From assembly GCF_013394595.1 (NCBI RefSeq), contig NZ_CP053348.1, positions 2,444,001 to 2,508,000 on the forward strand: a stretch of DNA of 64,000 nucleotides, written 5' to 3'. Below, piece by piece: positions 53,576-61,069 of this stretch. Position numbers and translations under genes: made by a program. The notes beneath the pieces were generated by a model that saw only the letters and a program-made list of their open reading frames with translations, did no database searches and was not told where the DNA came from. Origin of the DNA: Winogradskyella forsetii (GTDB lineage: Bacteria > Bacteroidota > Bacteroidia > Flavobacteriales > Flavobacteriaceae). Positions within the stretch are counted from its first letter, which is position 1; every line of letters starts with the position of its first letter.

Positions 53576-54219
53576 AACTCAAAAATAGCAGTTTCCGTGA
53601 ATGCATAACTGACACAATCTTTGGGTTTTATTCTTGTATTCAATCCCGTAAATAAGCTAAATGCCGGTAAAATCATTTGATTATTGGTTACTTGAAAACA
53701 AGGTAATCTTAATTTTTGTTTGCCTTTTCCTTTAATCATTACACCAGGATGAATATGACCAGATATCGAGAACATATCATTTTCTTGTTCCATCGGTTCA
53801 TGTATAAATTGAAATGGCGGAACCATAAGTTCTGTTTCAACTTTTATATTAAAATCATCCATTAATGTATTGGAAAGTCTATCGTGATTACCTTTAATTA
53901 ACGTAATCTCTAAGTTTTCAAATTGCTCTAACCACAACTTAAAGGTTGACATGTCTCCATTATTTTCTGCATGAAATAAGTCGCCTACAATCCAAAGCTT
54001 TTGTGTTTTAAAATGGAGGATTAATGTTTTTAAACGTTCCAAATCATGTTGAAGAATGGCATTTGGCATTGGAATACCGTGTTTTCTAAAATGTGCTGTT
54101 TTTCCAATATGAACGTCTGATATGATAAGGGCATTTTCACGTTTCCAAAATAGTGCGCGTTGATTGGTAAGCGTTAACGCTTCATCATTTATTATAATAT
54201 TTTTAGTACTTATTTTCAA
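53572..54219 (-). CDS. pdeM: Ligase-associated DNA damage response endonuclease PdeM
   Basis: 215 residues of the calcineurin-like metallophosphoesterase fold: SDVHIGKTAHFRKHGIPMP, GDLFHAENN, KGNHDRLSN and SGHIHPGVMIKG give the metal ligands in order. The family goes with ATP-dependent ligase, Lhr-type helicase and an MBL exonuclease, here all on the same strand within 5.9 kb. It is 173 bp beyond the helicase gene; an inverted repeat pair fills that gap, so it may have its own promoter. Confidence 0.92.
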   Translation of the reverse strand: MKISTKNIIINDEALTLTNQRALFWKRENALIISDVHIGKTAHFRKHGIPMPNAILQHDLERLKTLILHFKTQKLWIVGDLFHAENNGDMSTFKLWLEQFENLEITLIKGNHDRLSNTLMDDFNIKVETELMVPPFQFIHEPMEQENDMFSISGHIHPGVMIKGKGKQKLRLPCFQVTNNQMILPAFSLFTGLNTRIKPKDCVSYAFTETAIFEF

Positions 54220-54240
54220 AATGGTAATTGACTTAGTTTA

Positions 54241-54379
54241 TCCTGCAAGGTTTCAAAAATATTATAATTATTATTTTTTTACACCCCTAAAGTCCAGTTA
54301 ATTTAATTTATTCCTAACTTATTCCTAACCCCATAAATATCTGTATTTCTTAAACTTATGTTATATAAACCTTGCAGGT
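54241..54379. repeat. Inverted repeat pair, CCTGCAAGGTTT ... AAACCTTGCAGG
   Basis: TCCTGCAAGGTTT (54241-54253) and AAACCTTGCAGG (54367-54378) are inverted copies about 113 bp apart around an AT-rich core with no ORF. It looks like one palindromic element split by an insertion. It lies between the helicase and pdeM genes. Confidence 0.65.
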
Positions 54380-54392
54380 CGTAGTCAAATTA

Positions 54393-56846
54393 TTAATCAA
54401 TTTTAAAAGCCTGTGCTTTGATACGCTGAATGCGTTTATCCAAATTCTCATTGGTCATAGTACCGCGTAAGCTATCCACTTTTAATGGAAAACTCAAAGG
54501 TGTAAACGATTTTGCACGTTTTATGATAATTTTACTTTTTGAAATTCTATCGAATGCCGCTTGTAAACGCACCTCTTCCAATTGCTGATTAAAAACTTCG
54601 GTGTAAGCTTGTCGTAATAACAAATTATCAGGTTCATAATCTTCGAGTACTCTAAATATTAATCCTGAAGACGACTGCAAGCTTTTATTATTCTTTCGAG
54701 TTCCAGGTTGTGTTTGTACCACTAATCCGGCAATAACGGCAATATCCCTAAATTTTCGTGATGCCATTTCAGATGCATTGATGCTGGCAATGACGTCGTC
54801 CATTAAATTTTCTTTGCTTAATAATGCTGAAATATTATCTTCATTAATCGGCAACGCTTGGTCGCTCAATAACTCGAAGCCATAGTCATTCATGGCTATT
54901 GTAAAAGTCAATGGTTTTAACTTACTGATCCGATAGGCCATTAAGGACGAAAATACTTCATGGACCAATCGACCTTCAAAAGGATACATAAATAAATGAT
55001 GTCCGTCTTTAGTTTCTATCATTTCTATTAAAAACTCGTCAGCTTTTGGGATGTGCGAATGGTCTTTTTGTCGTATTATCAATGGGTTTAAAAACCTTAA
55101 TTCCTTTTCCAATCGTCCAGGATCTAAAGCGTCGGATAATTTTAATCGCAAAAAATGACTTAAATGTGAGGTTAAAGGTAAACGGCCACCCAGCCAACTT
55201 GGCGAAACTGCTTTCTTTGCTTTACTTCGTCGCACAAGTGCGGTCATATCTTTGATTTTTACCAATTCTAAAATACGTCCAGCTAATATAAAACTGTCAC
55301 CAGGTTTTAGCTTAGAGATAAAGAATTCTTCAATCATACCAATGTAGCCGCCAGAAAAATATTTGACCATCATGGAAGCTTCACTTACAATGGCTCCAAT
55401 ATTCATGCGATGCAACATACTTATTCTTCTGCTTGTCACATTGTAAAGCCCATTTTCATCTTGAATCACTTTATGAAATTCTTCATATGAATGCAGTGTT
55501 TTGCCACCATTGGTAATAAAATGTAAACACCATTGCCAATCGTCTTCAGTGATATAATGAAATGCATGAACTTGCTTTATTCGATTGAATAATTTTTCAG
55601 AATCGAAACCTTGACCAACCGCTAAGGTGACCATAAATTGAATCAAAACATCAAAAGTCAAAACCATGGGATCCCGTGACTCAATCACTTGTTCCTTTAT
55701 CGCCGTTTTTAAGGCTGAAACTTCAACCAATTCCAACGAATGTGTAGGCACAAAATATATTTTTGAACGCTCGTAAGGCGAATGGCCACTTCGACCAGCA
55801 CGTTGCATAAAGCGCGCTATTCCTTTGGCAGAACCAATTTGGATCACACAATCAACGGGTTTAAAATCGACACCTAAATCTAAAGAAGAGGTACAAACTA
55901 CCGCTTTTAAAGAACCGTTGGAAATACTATCTTCTATCCAATTTCTTAATTTTTTATCTATGGAACCATGATGAATGGCCATAACTCCTGCTAATTCTGG
56001 ATTGGCATTTAATAGTAATTGGTACCATAATTCGGATTGACCTCTGGTATTCGTAAAAATCAATGTGGTGGTATTGGCATCAATAATGGGCAAAATTTTA
56101 TCGACCATCTTTCCGCCTAAATGTCCAGCCCAAGGCAACACTTCAATTTCATCTGGAAGCACGGAAACAATGTCAATTTTCTTTTTCTCTTTAGCGGTGA
56201 TCTGAGTAACTTTTAAGTCCGCATAAGGTAACAACACGTGTTTAGCCTCTTCTAAATTTCCAATGGTTGCCGTGATGCCCCAAATTTGAAGTTGCGGTGA
56301 GTAATGTCTTAACTGTGAAATCGCTAATTCCGTAAGTATGCCTCTTTTGTTTCCTAACAATTCATGCCATTCATCTATAGCGACACATTTAACATCTTTA
56401 AAAAAGCGCTTATTTTTCTTTTGGGAAAACATGAGATGCATAGTTTCTGGCGTGGTCAAAAGTACGTCTGGCATTAAACGTTCTTGTTTTCGTCGTATAC
56501 TAGTAGGTGTATCTCCATTTCGCACTTGTACAGACCAATCCAAACCAATATCCTCAGCGGCTTCTGTCATGGCTTTTGCCAAATCCTTAGCTAATGAGCG
56601 TAATGGACTTATCCATAATAATTTTAATCCTTTGGGATAATTTTCGGGATGATTTAGATAATCTATGACTACGGCTAAAAACACGGAAAAGGTTTTTCCA
56701 AAACCCGTTGGAGCAACGACCATTCCACTATAACCACTGCCATAACGTTGCCATGTCTGACTTTGAAACGGAAACGGTTTTTGTCCTTTTTCAGCCATCC
56801 AATTGTGGACAATTTGTAACCCAGTACTGTCTTTAAATTTGCTCAA
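54393..56846 (-). CDS. Ligase-associated DNA damage response DEXH-box helicase (Lhr core)
   Basis: 817 residues, superfamily 2. VVAPTGFGKTFSVFLAV is Walker A, AIDEWHELLG the DEWH box, GITATIGNLEEAKHVLL motif III, and VCTSSLDLGVDFKPVDCVIQ then QRAGRSGHSPYERS motifs V and VI. The C-terminal winged-helix and Lhr-specific region continues to the end. It is the helicase partner in the ligase/exonuclease/phosphoesterase cluster described in proteobacteria. Its start overlaps the ligase stop by 4 bp (ATGA-type), so it is translationally coupled. Confidence 0.95.
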   Translation of the reverse strand: MSKFKDSTGLQIVHNWMAEKGQKPFPFQSQTWQRYGSGYSGMVVAPTGFGKTFSVFLAVVIDYLNHPENYPKGLKLLWISPLRSLAKDLAKAMTEAAEDIGLDWSVQVRNGDTPTSIRRKQERLMPDVLLTTPETMHLMFSQKKNKRFFKDVKCVAIDEWHELLGNKRGILTELAISQLRHYSPQLQIWGITATIGNLEEAKHVLLPYADLKVTQITAKEKKKIDIVSVLPDEIEVLPWAGHLGGKMVDKILPIIDANTTTLIFTNTRGQSELWYQLLLNANPELAGVMAIHHGSIDKKLRNWIEDSISNGSLKAVVCTSSLDLGVDFKPVDCVIQIGSAKGIARFMQRAGRSGHSPYERSKIYFVPTHSLELVEVSALKTAIKEQVIESRDPMVLTFDVLIQFMVTLAVGQGFDSEKLFNRIKQVHAFHYITEDDWQWCLHFITNGGKTLHSYEEFHKVIQDENGLYNVTSRRISMLHRMNIGAIVSEASMMVKYFSGGYIGMIEEFFISKLKPGDSFILAGRILELVKIKDMTALVRRSKAKKAVSPSWLGGRLPLTSHLSHFLRLKLSDALDPGRLEKELRFLNPLIIRQKDHSHIPKADEFLIEMIETKDGHHLFMYPFEGRLVHEVFSSLMAYRISKLKPLTFTIAMNDYGFELLSDQALPINEDNISALLSKENLMDDVIASINASEMASRKFRDIAVIAGLVVQTQPGTRKNNKSLQSSSGLIFRVLEDYEPDNLLLRQAYTEVFNQQLEEVRLQAAFDRISKSKIIIKRAKSFTPLSFPLKVDSLRGTMTNENLDKRIQRIKAQAFKID

Positions 56847-58432
56847 GGTGCAGTTATCAATTGTTTAACGGTTTCAATAGTATCTATGTCTTCGACGGGT
56901 TTATCTTTTCGCCATCGTGCAATTCTTGGAAAACGCAACGCTACGCCAGATTTATGTCTATTACTAAATGCAATACCTTCAAAAGCAATTTCAAAAACTA
57001 ACTCTGGCTTGACGGTTCGTACTGGCCCGAATTTTTCAATCGCATTTTTATTTACCCATCGAGATATTTCGGTAATCTCTTTATCGGTTAAACCTGAATA
57101 GGCTTTTGCAACCGTAACTAATTTATCATCCTTCTTAACGGCAAACGTATAATCCGTATATTTTGAACTACGACGACCACTACCCTTTTGGGCATAAATC
57201 ATCACAGCATCTATGGTTAATGGGTCTACTTTCCATTTCCACCAATCGCCTTTTTTTCGACCTGTATGATATGGCGATGCTTTTTGTTTCAACATTAAAC
57301 CCTCGCTATTTATGGCTCTAGAATTTTCACGTATAGGATATAAGTCTTGCCAAGTCGTAAAATCGACTAGAAAGGATAGTTTTAAATTATGTTGTGCATC
57401 AATGGTATTAAAAAGTTGTTCTAAAACTGAACGTCTTTCAATCATCGATTTCTCTCTAATATCTTCTTCCTTAAATTCTAAAATATCGTAAATATAAAAA
57501 CCGACAGGCACTTCTTGAAGTAATTTTTTAGTCACGTTTTTACGATTTAGTCGCTTTTGTAAATCATTAAATAATAAAACCGAATTATCCTTCATGGCTA
57601 GGATTTCTCCATCGAGAACGAAATCGTGTTTAAATTTAGAAATCGTCTCCACTAATTCAGGAAACTGTTCAGTCACCAACTCTTCTCCACGTGACCATAT
57701 GTAGATTTCGTTATTACGCTTTACAATTTGCCCTCTAATGCCGTCCCATTTTTGCTCCACCATCCAATCTCCTGGTTCGCCTAATTCAGGAAGTTCCTTT
57801 TCCAAAGCGTAAGCCAGGCAAAATGGATAAGGTTTGGAATTATCGTAATTAATATGGGAACCATTAATTAAATCTTCAAACGAAATGGTATCGATATCCC
57901 AATTGCCAATAATACTGTGCATTAACTGATTGGCATCTATATTGGTAAGTTTTGCCAAGGCATTGACCAAGGTTTTTTTTGACACGCCTATTCTAAAACT
58001 GCCGCCAATTAATTTGTTGAAAATTAAGCGCTCTTGCTGTTTGAGACCATTCCAAGCATTAAGAACATATTTCTTTTTCTCGTCGTCAGATTTAGGTTTT
58101 AATGATTTTAGCTGTGACATCCACTCACTTAATGTCAGTTCTATATTATTTGCAGGTTCTGGCAAAAGCAAAGCAATAGTCTCTCCCAAATCGCCAACCG
58201 TACTATAACTCTCAAGAAACAGCCATTCTGGCAATTGGGTGATTTCCATACACCATTGTTTCATCAAGGTGGTTTTGACAGGCCGTGAAGGTCGCTTTCC
58301 TGTAAATAGCGCAATCAACCATAATTTATCTTTGTCTGGAGCTACTTTAAAATAATGTACCAATGCTTCAATTTTCGCATTGGTTTTGTTGGTGATTTCT
58401 ATGGCACTTATAAGTTCTGAAAACTGCTTCAT
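56843..58432 (-). CDS. ATP-dependent DNA ligase
   Basis: 529 residues. An N-terminal DNA-binding domain (~1-200) is followed by the nucleotidyltransferase core: EQKWDGIRGQ with the adenylated lysine K228, FVLDGEILAM, GFYIYDILEF, INSEGLMLKQ, KGDWWKWKVDPL (motif V). The OB-fold domain completes it. It seals nicks using ATP, in addition to the usual NAD ligase of the cell. The gene overlaps the exonuclease gene by 4 bp upstream and the helicase gene by 4 bp downstream. Confidence 0.96.
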   Translation of the reverse strand: MKQFSELISAIEITNKTNAKIEALVHYFKVAPDKDKLWLIALFTGKRPSRPVKTTLMKQWCMEITQLPEWLFLESYSTVGDLGETIALLLPEPANNIELTLSEWMSQLKSLKPKSDDEKKKYVLNAWNGLKQQERLIFNKLIGGSFRIGVSKKTLVNALAKLTNIDANQLMHSIIGNWDIDTISFEDLINGSHINYDNSKPYPFCLAYALEKELPELGEPGDWMVEQKWDGIRGQIVKRNNEIYIWSRGEELVTEQFPELVETISKFKHDFVLDGEILAMKDNSVLLFNDLQKRLNRKNVTKKLLQEVPVGFYIYDILEFKEEDIREKSMIERRSVLEQLFNTIDAQHNLKLSFLVDFTTWQDLYPIRENSRAINSEGLMLKQKASPYHTGRKKGDWWKWKVDPLTIDAVMIYAQKGSGRRSSKYTDYTFAVKKDDKLVTVAKAYSGLTDKEITEISRWVNKNAIEKFGPVRTVKPELVFEIAFEGIAFSNRHKSGVALRFPRIARWRKDKPVEDIDTIETVKQLITAP

Positions 58433-59454
58433 GCTTCAACTGTTTTTTCAGATTCTTGTTCTGCTTTTGCCATAGCTTCCTCTCCGAAATCGGTTTTTAG
58501 TTCATTGGCTTTAATTCCAATTTCATTCAAATATTTTGAAAAAATAGCTTGCGAACCGTGGGTCACATAAACTTGTTCTGCCTCAGTCGCTTTAACGGCT
58601 GACAATAAACCATTCCAATCCGCATGATCGCTCACTGCAAAACCAGCATCTACGGATTGCCAACGCCTATTACCTCTAATTTGCATCCATCCAGAACAAA
58701 TGGCAGTTGCTGCATTTGGAACGCGTTTCAATAATTTGGAACCCAGCAATCCAGGCGGCATAATCGCTATTTTATTTTGAAGTGCTTTTTTATCAAAATC
58801 GTTCGTAATTAAAGTGGTTTTAGGCAATCGAATTCCAGAATTTGAAATCGCTTCATTCAAATTATGAATCGCAGTATGCACATAAATTTCATCCAATCCC
58901 TCTAACAAAGACATTAAGCGCTGTGCTTTTCCCAAAGAATAACCCAAAAAGACAGATGTTCTGTTATTGGCCTTATTAGTTTCCACCCATTGGTGTAATT
59001 CGTTTTGAAGTTCTTTTTCGCTTTTCCAATTATAAATAGGCAATCCAAAAGTACTTTCAGTAATGAAGGTGTTACATTTTATGGGTTCGAATGGTGTTGA
59101 AATAAAATCGGGCTGTGTTTTATAATCACCAGAAAATACAACGACATACCCTTTGTATTCCAGTCGGATTTGAGCAGAACCAATGACATGACCAGCTGGA
59201 TGAAAACTCACTTTTACACCATTGATTAGCAAGGGCTCATCATAACCCAAGCTTTCAATCTTAATATCAGATCCTATACGATGTTTTAAAATTGCCTTAG
59301 AATCGTTTTGACATAAATAGTGTTTCATTCCCCAACGTGCATGATCAGCATGTCCATGGGAAATGATCGCATAATCAACAGGAAACCAAGGATCCAAGTA
59401 GAATTTACCTTGTGGACAGTAAATACCTTTTTTTGTGAATTTTATAAGCTGCAT
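58429..59454 (-). CDS. Ligase-associated DNA damage response exonuclease (MBL fold)
   Basis: 341 residues of the metallo-beta-lactamase/beta-CASP type: YAIISHGHADHARWG has the HxHxDH metal site, VIGSAQIRLEY and VVFSGDYKTQPDF follow, then ITESTFGLPIYNW and GYSLGKAQRLM. Members are Mn-dependent 3' exonucleases resembling SNM1/Pso2 nucleases. It is the first gene of the three-gene exo-ligase-helicase operon, with pdeM beyond. The promoter must lie within 59455-59763. Confidence 0.94.
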   Translation of the reverse strand: MQLIKFTKKGIYCPQGKFYLDPWFPVDYAIISHGHADHARWGMKHYLCQNDSKAILKHRIGSDIKIESLGYDEPLLINGVKVSFHPAGHVIGSAQIRLEYKGYVVVFSGDYKTQPDFISTPFEPIKCNTFITESTFGLPIYNWKSEKELQNELHQWVETNKANNRTSVFLGYSLGKAQRLMSLLEGLDEIYVHTAIHNLNEAISNSGIRLPKTTLITNDFDKKALQNKIAIMPPGLLGSKLLKRVPNAATAICSGWMQIRGNRRWQSVDAGFAVSDHADWNGLLSAVKATEAEQVYVTHGSQAIFSKYLNEIGIKANELKTDFGEEAMAKAEQESEKTVEA

Positions 59455-59763
59455 GTATTTTCTTTATATATCTCTTACAAGCTATTAAAAAAGCGAAAGC
59501 TTTAGTAGTAAATTAAAGTTAAATTTTAGCACATTTGAAATTATACTCTGATTTAAATGTCCGCCTTAGAAACATCCAAGTCAAATTATAATGGTTAATT
59601 AAAGGAAACTACAATACAAAGAAACAACAATGCTAATAGTCTAATAAGTCGCTAAAAAGTATATAAAAACTGATGGTGATTCAGATATTAGCCTGATAAA
59701 TATGCACTTAATAAAAGGTTGTAAAATATTCGAGTTGTTTTTATAAAAAACTCAAAAAAATTG
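59455..59763. other. Intergenic region upstream of exonuclease gene and tRNA operon
   Basis: About 310 AT-rich bp with no ORF or RNA of note. It presumably contains the minus-strand promoter of the repair operon. Nothing else recognised. Confidence 0.4.
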
Positions 59764-59794
59764 TTGCGTTCTTTAAAATGTTGCGTTACATTTG
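59764..59794 (+). promoter_or_regulatory. Promoter of the tRNA operon
   Basis: TTG (59764-59766), 20 bp, then TACATTTG (59787-59794) fits the Bacteroidota sigma-A pattern TTG-N19-21-TAnnTTTG exactly. Transcription should start near 59801, 28 bp before tRNA-Ser. Confidence 0.8.
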
Positions 59795-59828
59795 CATCCG
59801 CATTTAAAGGAATGTTCTTATACATATT

Positions 59829-59917
59829 GGAGAGGTGCCTGAGTGGCCGAAAGGAGCGGTTTGCTAAATCGTCGTAGGTGGAAACACTTACCCAGGGTTC
59901 GAATCCCTGTCTCTCCG
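59829..59917 (+). tRNA. tRNA-Ser (GCT)
   Basis: 89 nt with a long variable arm (GTCGTAGGTGGAAACACTTA region), as expected for serine. Acceptor GGAGAGG/TCTCTCC, anticodon GCT in the loop TTGCTAA, T-arm GGGTTCGAATCCC. First gene of the tRNA operon. Confidence 0.95.
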
Positions 59918-59969
59918 CTAATTTACTGCAGTTTATGCAACTGCAAGTAAGATTAAGATAATCAATTTT

Positions 59970-60044
59970 CGGGGTGTAGCGTAGCCCGGTTATCGCGCCA
60001 CGTTTGGGACGTGGAGGCCGCAGGTTCGAATCCTGCCACCCCGA
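59970..60044 (+). tRNA. tRNA-Pro (TGG)
   Basis: 75 nt. Acceptor CGGGGTG/CACCCCG with discriminator A, anticodon TGG in CGTTTGGGACG, T-arm GCAGGTTCGAATCCTGC. It lies 52 bp after tRNA-Ser. Confidence 0.95.
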
Positions 60045-60080
60045 CTTTTTTTTCGATTTTTAGAGTTTACTCTAATGTTA

Positions 60081-60126
60081 GCATAGCTCAGCTGGATAGA
60101 GCATCCCGATTTCATCGGGACGGTCC
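60081..60126 (+). pseudogene. tRNA-Arg-like fragment with substituted anticodon arm
   Basis: The first 23 nt (GCATAGCTCAGCTGGATAGA then GCA) are identical to 60161-60183 of tRNA-Arg. The next 17 nt (TCCCGATTTCATCGGGA) replace the 17-nt anticodon arm CCTGCCTTCTAAGCAGG by another perfect stem with a 7-nt loop. CGGTCC is again shared. The 5' acceptor strand and the whole T-arm are missing, so it cannot be a functional tRNA. Confidence 0.75.
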
Positions 60127-60156
60127 AAAAAAGCTGAAAATAATTTTATAATTTAT

Positions 60157-60230
<74 letters not shown>

Positions 60231-60234
60231 CTTA

Positions 60235-60264
60235 AAGCTTTAACAATTCTGTTAAAGCTTTTTT
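60235..60264 (+). terminator. Terminator of the tRNA operon
   Basis: AAGCTTTAACA (60235-60245) pairs with TGTTAAAGCTT (60250-60260) around ATTC, followed by a T run. It lies 4 bp after tRNA-Arg. Confidence 0.88.
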
Positions 60265-60274
60265 GTTTTATAAT

Positions 60275-60526
60275 ATGTTCAAAACTTACCTCCTATATTC
60301 TGAATCCAAAAATAGATTCTATGTTGCACATACTTCTGATATAGAAGACCGAATCAAAAGGCACAATAGCGGTAAAAGCAAATCCACAAAATAGGGCTTT
60401 ATTTTGAAAATTGTTTGCACAAAAGAATTTTCAAATAAATCTGAAGCTTATCAATTCGGAATGCACATCAAAAAACAAAAGTCAAGTAAGGTTATCAAAA
60501 AACTAATAAACGATTCTAATGGATAG
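60275..60526 (+). pseudogene. GIY-YIG nuclease relic, copy 1
   Basis: From ATG 60275 the frame reads FKTYLLYSESKNRFYVAHTS and on through SGKSKSTK, then a TAG stop (60392-60394), then in the same frame KIVCTKEFSNKSEAYQFGMH and IKKQKSSKVIKKLIND to a second TAG at 60524-60526. This is the layout of the small flavobacterial GIY-YIG proteins. The YIG glycine is already Ala (YVA) and one nonsense codon breaks the frame, so it is inactive. The final stop lies in sequence derived from a tRNA D-arm. Confidence 0.8.
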
Positions 60527-60590
60527 AGCATCCCGATTTCAATCGGGACGGTACTAGGTTTTTCCGATAGCTATCGGAATAGTGCGATCA
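60521..60590 (+). pseudogene. tRNA-Arg relic with palindromes in place of the anticodon arm and T-loop
   Basis: GGATAGAGCA (D-arm end), then hairpin TCCCGATTTCAATCGGGA (60531-60548) where the anticodon arm belongs, then CGGTACTAGGTT, then the perfect palindrome TTCCGATAGCTATCGGAA (60562-60579) inside the T-loop position, then TAGTGCGATCA, identical to the 3' end of tRNA-Arg at 60220-60230. It keeps the order of tRNA parts but is not a tRNA. Confidence 0.75.
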
Positions 60591-60598
60591 CTTAAAGC

Positions 60599-60745
60599 GT
60601 GTTCAAAACTTACCTCCTATATTTTGAATCCAAAAATAGATTCTATATTGGACAGTGCAACGATTTAAAAAATAGAATTATTCGTAATATCAAAGGTTGA
60701 AGTAAATCTTGTTCAAAATGTTTAGACGATATAACACATGGCTAA
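60599..60745 (+). pseudogene. GIY-YIG nuclease relic, copy 2
   Basis: GTG 60599 starts FKTYLLYFESKNRFYIGQCN and DLKNRIIRNIKG, then a TGA stop at 60698-60700; short SKSCSK-like similarity continues to about 60745. Its first ~20 codons match relic 1 nearly exactly, with an intact YIG. Its left flank (AGTGCGATCACTTAAAGC) repeats the junction after tRNA-Arg at 60221-60238, so the whole tRNA/GIY-YIG unit was duplicated in tandem. Confidence 0.7.
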
Positions 60746-61069
60746 GTTGATATAAAATGACAACCAAATATAGACCCATACTTAATAAAGCCTACATAAT
60801 TTCATATATAAATAACAAAGTATGGCGGCCCGAAAGCTAACTTTTCAAACTAGAAACCTTAACCAAGCTTACAAACAGAAAACACTATAAGAGCAAACTT
60901 TATAAACTCAATTGCACCAAAGAAATGATCTACTTTTTCACTTTAAAACACTATTGAATTTTGCTATTTAACTATTTATTTTTTATATTAGACCTAATTA
61001 CTTTTCTCTATTTGTAGCCAAAAACAGGTAGATAAAATTAAGAATGCCCAACCAAAATGCCCCTAACCA
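60746..61069. other. AT-rich intergenic region upstream of the PAS sensor gene
   Basis: About 320 bp with no convincing ORF or RNA. TATATTAG near 60986 and TACTTTTC near 61000 are weak -7 look-alikes for the downstream gene. Probably further decayed passenger sequence. Confidence 0.35.

Noticed and set aside
60081-60126. A tRNA with anticodon TTC, since the substituted arm has a 7-nt loop with T33 and A37
   Set aside because: No matching acceptor strand and no T-arm follow, so it cannot fold as a complete tRNA.
60810-60880. Short frame beginning ATGGCGGCCCG after the second GIY-YIG relic
   Set aside because: It is only about 22 codons, shows no similarity I can recognise and lies in decayed sequence.
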